A stretch of 64,000 nt of DNA from Pampus argenteus (GCA_036937835.1 CM072861.1:6674001-6738000), one strand, 5' to 3'. Shown: positions 1-8,705, counted from the stretch's first letter. A program made the numbers and translations. Notes: generated by a model from the sequence alone, not told the origin.

Positions 1-97
1 ATTTTTGGTTTATATTTGTTTGAAAACATGGCAATGTGGGCATGGACGGATAATCTGGAGACTACACGAAGCCTTCATGTTTGAAAATCTTGACAAT

Positions 98-118
98 TAG
101 CAGAGGATGGTTTCGATC
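98..118 (-). pseudogene. iMet stub T1 (3' 21 nt only)
   Basis: Only the 3' strand of the acceptor stem and part of the T arm of the initiator tRNA survive. The sequence then switches at 118/119 into a 14-15 nt stretch that is the exact reverse complement of the CAG-rich Leu-iMet spacer (690-704 in the next unit), and continues at 133 in normal spacer. The A box and anticodon are missing, so it cannot make a tRNA. The T4 tract past its 3' end is kept, here with one base changed in the trailer. T2-T13 have the same junction. Confidence 0.9.
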
Positions 119-224
119 TTGCTGTTGCTGTTGAAGCAAAAGGACTCAGAACATCTCTGTTGCAGGACTTAATAAATTTGCCATTGATGGATAATCTGGA
201 GACTACACGGAGCCTTCATGTTTG

Positions 225-228
225 AAAA
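225..228 (-). terminator. Pol III T4 terminator of iMet M1
   Basis: On the minus strand a TTTT run follows a 10-nt trailer after the iMet 3' end. The same TTTT at the same spacing follows every full-length iMet gene and every iMet stub in the array. In some copies the trailer has one A-to-C change next to the gene (plus strand CAGT instead of CAAT, for example at 6857). Confidence 0.85.
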
Positions 229-238
229 TGTTGACAAT

Positions 239-310
239 TAGCAGAGGATGGTTTCGATCCATCGACCTCTGGGTTATGGGCCCAGCACGCTTCCGCTGCG
301 CCACTCTGCT
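239..310 (-). tRNA. trnam-cau: Initiator tRNA-Met (CAT) M1, class A spacer
   Basis: The 72-nt minus-strand gene starts AGCAGAGTGGCGCAGCGG and ends CATCCTCTGCTA. It folds as a cloverleaf with a 7-bp acceptor stem, anticodon loop CCCATAA (anticodon CAT), and T arm GATGG/CCATC. Eukaryotic initiator hallmarks are visible: an A1:T72 pair, three G:C pairs at the base of the anticodon stem, C33 as in vertebrate initiators, and a T loop starting with A (ATCGAAA). A box TGGCGCAGCGG and B box GGATCGAAACC are intact. As far as I recall it matches the vertebrate consensus iMet sequence throughout. A T4 Pol III terminator (225-228) lies 10 nt past the 3' end. L1 lies 224 bp upstream on the same strand. 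The product delivers methionine to the start codon with eIF2. Confidence 0.98.
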
Positions 311-534
311 CGCTTTTGTGGTGGTTTTGGGCTCTCTTTCACCGCCTTTTCTATACAAAAGCTAGAAAAGCAAAGGATTCAGAACATCTCTGTTGTGGCA
401 CTTAATAATTTTTGGTTTATATTTGTTTGAAAACCTGGCAATGTGGGCCACAAAGCCTTTACTGTGAGGAGCCTGAGAAACGTTTTTCACTTGTTGTCGA
501 TGGTCTCCGGAACAGCGAAGGACAAATGCTTGAC

Positions 535-616
535 TGGCAGTGGTGGGATTTGAACCCACGCCCCCTGAGAGACTGGAACCTTAATCCAGCGCCTTAGACC
601 GCTCGGCCACACTACC
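535..616 (-). tRNA. trnal-aag: tRNA-Leu (AAG) L1
   Basis: The 82-nt minus-strand gene starts GGTAGTGTGGCCGAGCGG and ends CCCACCACTGCCA. It has a long type II variable arm, an anticodon loop ATTAAGG with anticodon AAG (A34 normally edited to inosine in eukaryotes), a T stem GTGGG/CCCAC and a T loop TTCAAAT. The A box (TGGCCGAGCGG) and B box (GGTTCAAATCC) are intact. It resembles vertebrate tRNA-Leu(AAG) along its whole length. Unlike the iMet genes it has no T4 run nearby: the first minus-strand TTTT is at 430-433, about 102 nt downstream. M1 lies further downstream at 239-310. Confidence 0.97.
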
Positions 617-618
617 AC

Positions 619-644
619 AGATGTAAGGTCTTTTTTTCACATCT
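619..644. promoter_or_regulatory. Inverted repeat with T7 tract in Leu 5' flank
   Basis: AGATGT (619-624) and ACATCT (639-644) form a 6-bp inverted repeat around a plus-strand T7 tract (631-637), starting 2 bp upstream of the tRNA-Leu 5' end. The same layout is kept in front of nearly every Leu copy. One copy (before L38, near 33366) has six T, and the L45 flank (39489) has a changed arm. Any role is unproven. It could affect Pol III positioning, or simply reflect array homogenisation. Confidence 0.4.
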
Positions 645-689
645 ACGGTCAAATTACGTACCAATGAAAATCGTGTCGTCAAAGCCTAC

Positions 690-715
690 AACAGCAACAG
701 CAAGAGCAACAACTG
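690..715. repeat. CAG/CAA-rich microsatellite-like spacer tract
   Basis: A short CAR-triplet tract lies in every Leu-iMet spacer of the array. Its first 15 nt (690-704) appear in reverse complement at the junction of each iMet stub T1-T13, which makes it the likely source of that inverted insert. Confidence 0.75.
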
Positions 716-859
716 CATCGGCTGAAGGTAACATAATTATGGTGTCCTCTGCAGAAGCAAAAGGACTCAGAACATCTCTGTTGCAGGACTTAATAAATTT
801 GCCATTGATGGATAATCTGGAGACTACACGGAGCCTTCATGTTTGAAAATGTTGACAAT

Positions 860-931
860 TAGCAGAGGATGGTTTCGATCCATCGACCTCTGGGTTATGG
901 GCCCAGCACGCTTCCGCTGCGCCACTCTGCT
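860..931 (-). tRNA. trnam-cau: Initiator tRNA-Met (CAT) M2, class A
   Basis: No difference from M1 seen. It lies exactly 621 bp after M1, with L2 upstream. Confidence 0.98.
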
Positions 932-1155
932 CGCTTTTGTGGTGGTTTTGGGCTCTCTTTCACCGCCTTTTCTATACAAAAGCTAGAAAAGCAAAGGATT
1001 CAGAACATCTCTGTTGTGGCACTTAATAATTTTTGGTTTATATTTGTTTGAAAACCTGGCAATGTGGGCCACAAAGCCTTTACTGTGAGGAGCCTGAGAA
1101 ACGTTTTTCACTTGTTGTCGATGGTCTCCGGAACAGCGAAGGACAAATGCTTGAC

Positions 1156-1237
1156 TGGCAGTGGTGGGATTTGAACCCACGCCCCCTGAGAGACTGGAAC
1201 CTTAATCCAGCGCCTTAGACCGCTCGGCCACACTACC
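1156..1237 (-). tRNA. trnal-aag: tRNA-Leu (AAG) L2
   Basis: No difference from L1 seen. It is 621 bp from L1. The first T4 is about 102 nt downstream. Confidence 0.97.
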
Positions 1238-1480
1238 ACAGATGTAAGGTCTTTTTTTCACATCTACGGTCAAATTACGTACCAATGAAAATCGTGTCGT
1301 CAAAGCCTACAACAGCAACAGCAAGAGCAACAACTGCATCGGCTGAAGGTAACATAATTATGGTGTCCTCTGCAGAAGCAAAAGGACTCAGAACATCTCT
1401 GTTGCAGGACTTAATGAATTTGCCATTGATGGATAATCTGGAGACTACACGAAGCCTTCATGTTTGAAAATGTTGACAAT

Positions 1481-1552
1481 TAGCAGAGGATGGTTTCGAT
1501 CCATCGACCTCTGGGTTATGGGCCCAGCACGCTTCCGCTGCGCCACTCTGCT
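1481..1552 (-). tRNA. trnam-cau: Initiator tRNA-Met (CAT) M3, class B spacer
   Basis: The tRNA sequence is the same as M1, but from 1553 the 5' flank follows a different path (class B, beginning CTGGCTTTTGCTGTGG). That path runs through about 250 bp of spacer into Leu relic P1 and then L3. The T4 terminator is kept 10 nt past the 3' end. Class B occurs 25 times and always precedes a Leu relic. Confidence 0.98.
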
Positions 1553-1800
1553 GGCTTTTGCTGTGGTTTTGGGCTCTCTCTCGTCGGCTTTTCTCATTGG
1601 AACCCGATGCAAACATGACAAGAATTTGCGTCAAATCAAGTGGACTTGAACAGCAGAAAAGCATGTCATGACAACTATCCCATACATCAGCACACAAAAC
1701 CCTTACTCTTTGAGGATGCTGGTACCCGTAGACATTTTATTTCGTCACTTACCGGATGTTGTCGGCGGTTTCCTGAATACTGAACGACAAATGCCTGGCA

Positions 1801-1878
1801 GGCAGTGGTGGGATTTGAATCTACGCTCCCCGAAAATGGCTCAAATGCTTTCATTCCGAAAGTACTGAGTGGGAGCAC
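1801..1878 (-). pseudogene. Decayed tRNA-Leu relic P1
   Basis: The 3' half is still recognisable as tRNA-Leu on the minus strand: variable-arm-like TCGGGGAGCG, then GATTCAAATCCC and CACCACTGCC. The 5' half (D arm, anticodon arm) no longer aligns to the intact genes. The B box lost one of its two leading G's. Sequence on the plus-strand left side (about 1720-1800) also aligns to the intact Leu 3' flank, so the relic is an old copy of the whole Leu unit rather than a retrocopy. Confidence 0.75.
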
Positions 1879-2085
1879 CTTTACGTTTTGGAATTCAGTG
1901 CGGCACATGAAGTCACGCAATTGCCTCACCCATTTTTGTTTAGATGACTCTTTCAAGCTTCCACCACTATTTGTAAGAAATGTCCGGCCAGCTGCAGGCC
2001 ACAAAGCCTTTACTGTGAGGAGCCTGAGAAACGTTTTTCACTTGTTGTCGATGGTCTCCGGAACAGCGAAGGACAAATGCTTGAC

Positions 2086-2167
2086 TGGCAGTGGTGGGAT
2101 TTGAACCCACGCCCCCTGAGAGACTGGAACCTTAATCCAGCGCCTTAGACCGCTCGGCCACACTACC
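2086..2167 (-). tRNA. trnal-aag: tRNA-Leu (AAG) L3
   Basis: Consensus gene. Its 3' flank lacks the AAAAG found in other class B units (AAATG here), so the first minus-strand T4 is about 250 nt downstream, inside relic P1. Confidence 0.97.
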
Positions 2168-2410
2168 ACAGATGTAAGGTCTTTTTTTCACATCTACGGT
2201 CAAATTACGTACCAATGAAAATCGTGTCGTCAAAGCCTACAACAGCAACAGCAAGAGCAACAACTGCATCGGCTGAAGGTAACATAATTATGGTGTCCTC
2301 TGCAGAAGCAAAAGGACTCAGAACATCTCTGTTGCAGGACTTAATGAATTTGCCATTGATGGATAATCTGGAGACTACGCGGAGCCTTCATGTTTGAAAA
2401 TGTTGACAAT

Positions 2411-2482
2411 TAGCAGAGGATGGTTTCGATCCATCGACCTCTGGGTTATGGGCCCAGCACGCTTCCGCTGCGCCACTCTGCT
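2411..2482 (-). tRNA. trnam-cau: Initiator tRNA-Met (CAT) M4, class A (CTCA flank)
   Basis: Consensus gene. The 5' flank reads CTCAC rather than CTCGC. This flank variant is nearly always linked to an iMet stub upstream, here T2. Confidence 0.98.
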
Positions 2483-2676
2483 CACTTTTGTGGTGGTTTT
2501 GGGCTCTCTTTCACCGCCTTTTCTATACAAAAGCTAGAAAAGCAAAGGATTCAGAACATCTCTGTTGTGGCACTTAATAATTTTTGGTTTATATTTGTTT
2601 GAAAACATGGCAATGTGGGCATGGACGGATAATCTGGAGACTACACGAAGCCTTCATGTTTGAAAATGTTGACAAT

Positions 2677-2697
2677 TAGCAGAGGATGGTTTCGATC
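2677..2697 (-). pseudogene. iMet stub T2
   Basis: Same junction as T1. It lies 266 bp upstream of M4 and 141 bp before M5. Confidence 0.9.
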
Positions 2698-2817
2698 TTG
2701 CTGTTGCTGTTGAAGCAAAAGGACTCAGAACATCTCTGTTGCAGGACTTAATAAATTTGCCATTGATGGATAATCTGGAGACTACACGGAGCCTTCATGT
2801 TTGAAAATGTTGACAAT

Positions 2818-2889
2818 TAGCAGAGGATGGTTTCGATCCATCGACCTCTGGGTTATGGGCCCAGCACGCTTCCGCTGCGCCACTCTGCT
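2818..2889 (-). tRNA. trnam-cau: Initiator tRNA-Met (CAT) M5, class A
   Basis: Consensus gene. The 5' spacer has a private C-to-G change (GGCTGTC near 2911). L4 is upstream. Confidence 0.98.
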
Positions 2890-3113
2890 CGCTTTTGTGG
2901 TGGTTTTGGGCTGTCTTTCACCGCCTTTTCTATACAAAAGCTAGAAAAGCAAAGGATTCAGAACATCTCTGTTGTGGCACTTAATAATTTTTGGTTTATA
3001 TTTGTTTGAAAACCTGGCAATGTGGGCCACAAAGCCTTTACTGTGAGGAGCCTGAGAAACGTTTTTCACTTGTTGTCGATGGTCTCCGGAACAGCGAAGG
3101 ACAAATGCTTGAC

Positions 3114-3195
3114 TGGCAGTGGTGGGATTTGAACCCACGCCCCCTGAGAGACTGGAACCTTAATCCAGCGCCTTAGACCGCTCGGCCACACTACC
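3114..3195 (-). tRNA. trnal-aag: tRNA-Leu (AAG) L4
   Basis: Consensus gene, 1028 bp from L3 because stub module T2 intervenes. Confidence 0.97.
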
Positions 3196-3438
3196 ACAGA
3201 TGTAAGGTCTTTTTTTCACATCTACGGTCAAATTACGTACCAATGAAAATCGTGTCGTCAAAGCCTACAACAGCAACAGCAAGAGCAACAACTGCATCGG
3301 CTGAAGGTAACATAATTATGGTGTCCTCTGCAGAAGCAAAAGGACTCAGAACATCTCTGTTGCAGGACTTAATGAATTTGGCATTGATGGATAATCTGGA
3401 GACTACACGGAGCCTTCATGTTTGAAAATGTTGACAAT

Positions 3439-3510
3439 TAGCAGAGGATGGTTTCGATCCATCGACCTCTGGGTTATGGGCCCAGCACGCTTCCGCTGCG
3501 CCACTCTGCT
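3439..3510 (-). tRNA. trnam-cau: Initiator tRNA-Met (CAT) M6, class A
   Basis: Consensus gene. The unit upstream is another iMet (M7, 266 bp away) instead of a Leu. Confidence 0.98.
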
Positions 3511-3704
3511 CGCTTTTGTGGTGGTTTTGGGCTCTCTTTCACCGCCTTTTCTATACAAAAGCTAGAAAAGCAAAGGATTCAGAACATCTCTGTTGTGGCA
3601 CTTAATAATTTTTGGTTTATATTTGTTTGAAAACCTGGCAATGTGGGCATGGACGGATAATCTGGAGACTACACGAAGCCTTCATGTTTGAAAATGTTGA
3701 CAAT

Positions 3705-3776
3705 TAGCAGAGGATGGTTTCGATCCATCGACCTCTGGGTTATGGGCCCAGCACGCTTCCGCTGCGCCACTCTGCT
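3705..3776 (-). tRNA. trnam-cau: Initiator tRNA-Met (CAT) M7, class B
   Basis: Consensus gene. The spacer carries a private TCGTTGG change near 3806. Confidence 0.98.
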
Positions 3777-4024
3777 GGCTTTTGCTGTGGTTTTGGGCTC
3801 TCTCTCGTTGGCTTTTCTCATTAGAACCCGATGCAAACATGACAAGAATTTGCGTCAAATCAAGTGGACTTGAACAGCAGAAAAGCATGTCATGACAACT
3901 ATCCCATACATCAGCACACAAAACCCTTACTCTTTGAGGATGCTGGTACCCGTAGATATTTTATTTCGTCACTTACCGGATGTTGTCGGCGGTTTCCTGA
4001 ATACTGAACGACAAATGCCTGGCA

Positions 4025-4102
4025 GGCAGTGGTGGGATTTGAATCTACGCTCCCCGAAAATGGCTCAAATGCTTTCATTCCGAAAGTACTGAGTGGGAGC
4101 AC
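4025..4102 (-). pseudogene. Decayed tRNA-Leu relic P2
   Basis: Same decay pattern as P1. It lies between M7 and L5. Confidence 0.75.
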
Positions 4103-4309
4103 CATTACGTTTTGGAATTCAGTGCGGCACATGAAGTCACGCAATTGCTTCACCCATTTTTGTTTAGATGACTCTTTCAAGCTTCCACCACTATTTGTAA
4201 GAAAAGTCTGGCCAGCTGCAGGCCACAAAGCCTTTACTGTGAGGAGCCTGAGAAACGTTTTTCCCTTGTTGTCGATGGTCTCCGGAACAGCGAAGGACAA
4301 ATGCTTGAC

Positions 4310-4391
4310 TGGCAGTGGTGGGATTTGAACCCACGCCCCCTGAGAGACTGGAACCTTAATCCAGCGCCTTAGACCGCTCGGCCACACTACC
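4310..4391 (-). tRNA. trnal-aag: tRNA-Leu (AAG) L5
   Basis: Consensus gene. The first T4 is at 4202-4205, about 104 nt downstream. Confidence 0.97.
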
Positions 4392-4634
4392 ACAGATGTA
4401 AGGTCTTTTTTTCACATCTACGGTCAAATTACGTACCAATGAAAATCGTGTCGTCAAAGCCTACAACAGCAACAGCAAGAGCAACAACTGCATCGGCTGA
4501 AGGTAACATAATTATGGTGTCCTCTGCAGAAGCAAAAGGACTCAGAACATCTCTGTTGCAGGACTTAATGAATTTGCCATTGATGGATAATCTGGAGACT
4601 ACTCGGAGCCTTCATGTTTGAAAATGTTGACAAT

Positions 4635-4706
4635 TAGCAGAGGATGGTTTCGATCCATCGACCTCTGGGTTATGGGCCCAGCACGCTTCCGCTGCGCCAC
4701 TCTGCT
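4635..4706 (-). tRNA. trnam-cau: Initiator tRNA-Met (CAT) M8, recombinant spacer
   Basis: Consensus gene. The 5' flank begins like class B (CTGGCTTTTGCTGTGG) but switches to the class A spacer at about 4730, so this copy looks like a gene-conversion product. Stub T3 is upstream. Confidence 0.98.
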
Positions 4707-4900
4707 GGCTTTTGCTGTGGTTTTGGGCTCTCTTTCACCGCCTTTTCTATACAAAAGCTAGAAAAGCAAAGGATTCAGAACATCTCTGTTGTGGCACTTA
4801 ATAATTTTTGGTTTATATTTGTTTGAAAACATGGCAATGTGGGCATGGACGGATAATCTGGAGACTACACGAAGCCTTCATGTTTGAAAATGTTGACAAT

Positions 4901-4921
4901 TAGCAGAGGATGGTTTCGATC
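4901..4921 (-). pseudogene. iMet stub T3
   Basis: Same junction as T1. It lies between M8 and M9. Confidence 0.9.
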
Positions 4922-5041
4922 TTGCTGTTGCTGTTGAAGCAAAAGGACTCAGAACATCTCTGTTGCAGGACTTAATAAATTTGCCATTGATGGATAATCT
5001 GGAGACTACACGGAGCCTTCATGTTTGAAAATGTTGACAAT

Positions 5042-5113
5042 TAGCAGAGGATGGTTTCGATCCATCGACCTCTGGGTTATGGGCCCAGCACGCTTCCGCT
5101 GCGCCACTCTGCT
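5042..5113 (-). tRNA. trnam-cau: Initiator tRNA-Met (CAT) M9, class A
   Basis: Consensus gene. L6 is upstream. Confidence 0.98.
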
Positions 5114-5337
5114 CGCTTTTGTGGTGGTTTTTGGCTCTCTTTCACCGCCTTTTCTATACAAAAGCTAGAAAAGCAAAGGATTCAGAACATCTCTGTTGTG
5201 GCACTTAATAATTTTTGGTTTGTATTTGTTTGAAAACCTGGCAATGTGGGCCACAAAGCCTTTACTGTGAGGAGCCTGAGAAACGTTTTTCACTTGTTGT
5301 CGATGGTCTCCGGAACAGCGAAGGACAAATGCTTGAC

Positions 5338-5419
5338 TGGCAGTGGTGGGATTTGAACCCACGCCCCCTGTGAGACTGGAACCTTAATCCAGCGCCTTAG
5401 ACCGCTCGGCCACACTACC
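5338..5419 (-). tRNA. trnal-aag: tRNA-Leu (AAG) L6, variable-arm variant
   Basis: One change from L1, in the variable arm (plus strand CCTGTGAG instead of CCTGAGAG). The A box, B box and anticodon are intact, so it is probably still functional. Confidence 0.93.
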
Positions 5420-5662
5420 ACAGATGTAAGGTCTTTTTTTCACATCTACGGTCAAATTACGTACCAATGAAAATCGTGTCGTCAAAGCCTACAACAGCAA
5501 CAGCAAGAGCAACAACTGCATCGGCTGAAGGTAACATAATTATGGTGTCCTCTGCAGAAGCAAAAGGACTCAGAACATCTCTGTTGCAGGACTTAATGAA
5601 TTTGGCATTGATGGATAATCTGGAGACTACGCGGAGCCTTCATGTTTGAAAATGTTGACAAT

Positions 5663-5734
5663 TAGCAGAGGATGGTTTCGATCCATCGACCTCTGGGTTA
5701 TGGGCCCAGCACGCTTCCGCTGCGCCACTCTGCT
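5663..5734 (-). tRNA. trnam-cau: Initiator tRNA-Met (CAT) M10, class A
   Basis: Consensus gene. iMet M11 is upstream instead of a Leu. Confidence 0.98.
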
Positions 5735-5928
5735 CGCTTTTGTGGTGGTTTTGGGCTCTCTTTCACCGCCTTTTCTATACAAAAGCTAGAAAACCAAAGG
5801 ATTCAGAACATCTCTGTTGTGGCACTTAATAATTTTTGGTTTATATTTGTTTGAAAACCTGGCAATGTGGGCATGGACGGATAATCTGGAGACTACACGA
5901 AGCCTTCATGTTTGAAAATGTTGACAAT

Positions 5929-6000
5929 TAGCAGAGGATGGTTTCGATCCATCGACCTCTGGGTTATGGGCCTAGCACGCTTCCGCTGCACCACTCTGCT
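5929..6000 (-). tRNA. trnam-cau: Initiator tRNA-Met (CAT) M11, variant, possibly defective
   Basis: Two changes from M1. One turns the anticodon stem CTGGG into CTAGG, which breaks one of the three G:C pairs that mark initiators. The other turns D-stem C11 into T (a wobble pair remains). The A box is changed at that same position. Loss of a hallmark G:C pair makes initiator function doubtful. Confidence 0.75.
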
Positions 6001-6248
6001 GGCTTTTGCTGTGGTTTTGGGCTCTCTCTCGTCGGCTTTTCTCATTAGAACCCGATGCAAACATGACAAGAATTTGCGTCAAATCAAGTGGACTTGAACA
6101 GCAGAAAAGCATGTCATGACAACTATCCCATACATCAGCACACAAAACCCTTACTCTTTGAGGATGCTGGTACCCGTAGACATTTTATTTCGTCACTTAC
6201 CGGATGTTGTCGGCGGTTTCCTGAATACTGAACGACAAATGCCTGGCA

Positions 6249-6326
6249 GGCAGTGGTGGGATTTGAATCTACGCTCCCCGAAAATGGCTCAAATGCTTTC
6301 ATTCCGAAAGTACTGAGTGGGAGCAC
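6249..6326 (-). pseudogene. Decayed tRNA-Leu relic P3
   Basis: As P1. Confidence 0.75.
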
Positions 6327-6533
6327 CATTACGTTTTGGAATTCAGTGCGGCACATGAAGTCACGCAATTGCTTCACCCAATTTTGTTTAGATGACTCTT
6401 TCAAGCTTCCACCACTATTTGTAAGAAAAGTCCGGCCAGCTGCAGGCCACAAAGCCTTTACTGTGAGGAGCCTGAGAAACGTTTTTCCCTTGTTGTTGAT
6501 GGTCTCCGGAACAGCGAAGGACAAATGCTTGAC

Positions 6534-6615
6534 TGGCAGTGGTGGGATTTGAACCCACACCCCCTGAGAGACTGGAACCTTAATCCAGCGCCTTAGACCG
6601 CTCGGCCACACTACC
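6534..6615 (-). tRNA. trnal-aag: tRNA-Leu (AAG) L7, position-48 variant
   Basis: One change just before the T stem (plus strand CCCACACC), turning C48 into T. C48 normally forms the Levitt pair with G15. The same change is seen in L48 and L50. Confidence 0.92.
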
Positions 6616-6858
6616 ACAGATGTAAGGTCTTTTTTTCACATCTACGGTCAAATTACGTACCAATGAAAATCGTGTCGTCAAAGCCTACAACAGCAACAGC
6701 AAGAGCAACAACTGCATCGGCTGAAGGTAACATAATTATGGTGTCCTCTGCAGAAGCAAAAGGACTCAGAACATCTCTGTTGCAGGACTTAATGAATTTG
6801 CCATTGATGGATAATCTGGAGACTACACGGAGCCTTCATGTTTGAAAATGTTGACAGT

Positions 6859-6930
6859 TAGCAGAGGATGGTTTCGATCCATCGACCTCTGGGTTATGGG
6901 CCCAGCACGCTTCCGCTGCGCCACTCTGCT
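6859..6930 (-). tRNA. trnam-cau: Initiator tRNA-Met (CAT) M12, class A
   Basis: Consensus gene. The trailer carries the CAGT variant, a marker shared by M13, M15, M25, M35, M42, M53 and M60. Confidence 0.98.
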
Positions 6931-7154
6931 CGCTTTTGTGGTGGTTTTGGGCTCTCTTTCACCGCCTTTTCTATACAAAAGCTAGAAAAGCAAAGGATTC
7001 AGAACATCTCTGTTGTGGCACTTAATAATTTTTGGTTTATATTTGTTTGAAAACCTGGCAATGTGGGCCACAAAGCCTTTACTGTGAGGAGCCTGAGAAA
7101 CGTTTTTCACTTGTTGTCGATGGTCTCCGGAACAGCGAAGGACAAATGCTTGAC

Positions 7155-7236
7155 TGGCAGTGGTGGGATTTGAACCCACGCCCCCTGAGAGACTGGAACC
7201 TTAATCCAGCGCCTTAGACCGCTCGGCCACACTACC
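7155..7236 (-). tRNA. trnal-aag: tRNA-Leu (AAG) L8
   Basis: Consensus gene, 621 bp from L7. Confidence 0.97.
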
Positions 7237-7479
7237 ACAGATGTAAGGTCTTTTTTTCACATCTACGGTCAAATTACGTACCAATGAAAATCGTGTCGTC
7301 AAAGCCTACAACAGCAACAGCAAGAGCAACAACTGCATCGGCTGAAGGTAACATAATTATGGTGTCCTCTGCAGAAGCAAAAGGACTCAGAACATCTCTG
7401 TTGCAGGACTTAATGAATTTGCCATTGATGGATAATCTGGAGACTACACGGAGCCTTCATGTTTGAAAATGTTGACAGT

Positions 7480-7551
7480 TAGCAGAGGATGGTTTCGATC
7501 CATCGACCTCTGGGTTATGGGCCCAGCACGCTTCCGCTGCGCCACTCTGCT
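7480..7551 (-). tRNA. trnam-cau: Initiator tRNA-Met (CAT) M13, class A
   Basis: Consensus gene with the CAGT trailer variant. It is 621 bp from M12. Confidence 0.98.
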
Positions 7552-7775
7552 CGCTTTTGTGGTGGTTTTGGGCTCTCTTTCACCGCCTTTTCTATACAAA
7601 AGCTAGAAAAGCAAAGGATTCAGAACATCTCTGTTGTGGCACTTAATAATTTTTGGTTTATATTTGTTTGAAAACCTGGCAATGTGGGCCACAAAGCCTT
7701 TACTGTGAGGAGCCTGAGAAACGTTTTTCACTTGTTGTCGATGGTCTCCGGAACAGCGAAGGACAAATGCTTGAC

Positions 7776-7857
7776 TGGCAGTGGTGGGATTTGAACCCAC
7801 GCCCCCTGAGAGACTGGAACCTTAATCCAGCGCCTTAGACCGCTCGGCCACACTACC
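7776..7857 (-). tRNA. trnal-aag: tRNA-Leu (AAG) L9
   Basis: Consensus gene, 621 bp from L8. Confidence 0.97.
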
Positions 7858-8100
7858 ACAGATGTAAGGTCTTTTTTTCACATCTACGGTCAAATTACGT
7901 ACCAATGAAAATCGTGTCGTCAAAGCCTACAACAGCAACAGCAAGAGCAACAACTGCATCGGTTGAAGGTAACATAATTATGGTGTCCTCTGCAGAAGCA
8001 AAAGGACTCAGAACATCTCTGTTGCAGGACTTAATGAATTTGGCATTGATGGATAATCTGGAGACTACGCGGAGCCTTCATGTTTGAAAATGTTGACAAT

Positions 8101-8172
8101 TAGCAGAGGATGGTTTCGATCCATCGACCTCTGGGTTATGGGCCCAGCACGCTTCCGCTGCGCCACTCTGCT
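8101..8172 (-). tRNA. trnam-cau: Initiator tRNA-Met (CAT) M14, class B
   Basis: Consensus gene. It opens the first copy of the triplicated 4.4-kb block. Confidence 0.98.
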
Positions 8173-8420
8173 GGCTTTTGCTGTGGTTTTGGGCTCTCTC
8201 TCGTCGGCTTTTCTCATTAGAACCCGATGCAAACATGACAAGAATTTGCGTCAAATCAAGTGGACTTGAACAGCAGAAAAGCATGTCATGACAACTATCC
8301 CATACATCAGCACACAAAACCCTTACTCTTTGAGGATGCTGGTACCCGTAGACATTTTATTTCGTCACTTACCGGATGTTGTCGGCGGTTTCCTGAATAC
8401 TGAACGACAAATGCCTGGCA

Positions 8421-8498
8421 GGCAGTGGTGGGATTTGAATCTACGCTCCCCGAAAATGGCTCAAATGCTTTCATTCCGAAAGTACTGAGTGGGAGCAC
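8421..8498 (-). pseudogene. Decayed tRNA-Leu relic P4
   Basis: As P1. Confidence 0.75.
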
Positions 8499-8705
8499 CA
8501 TTACGTTTTGGAATTCAGTGCGGCACATGAAGTCACGCAATTGCTTCACCCAATTTTGTTTAGATGACTCTTTCAAGCTTCCACCACTATTTGTAAGAAA
8601 AGTCCGGCCAGCTGCAGGCCACAAAGCCTTTACTGTGAGGAGCCTGAGAAACGTTTTTCCCTTGTTGTCGATGGTCTCCGGAACAACGAAGGACAAATGC
8701 TTGAC

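Noticed and set aside
664..846. A 60-codon open frame on the plus strand between every Leu and iMet, repeated about 50 times.
   Set aside because: It tracks the repeated spacer rather than a protein. Changes between copies are not biased to silent sites, several copies lose the frame, and it has no recognisable domain. Array homogenisation explains its conservation.
3911..4393. A 160-codon minus-strand frame recurring in class B units.
   Set aside because: It reads straight through the intact tRNA-Leu gene and relic P, so it is a by-product of stop-free tRNA sequence.
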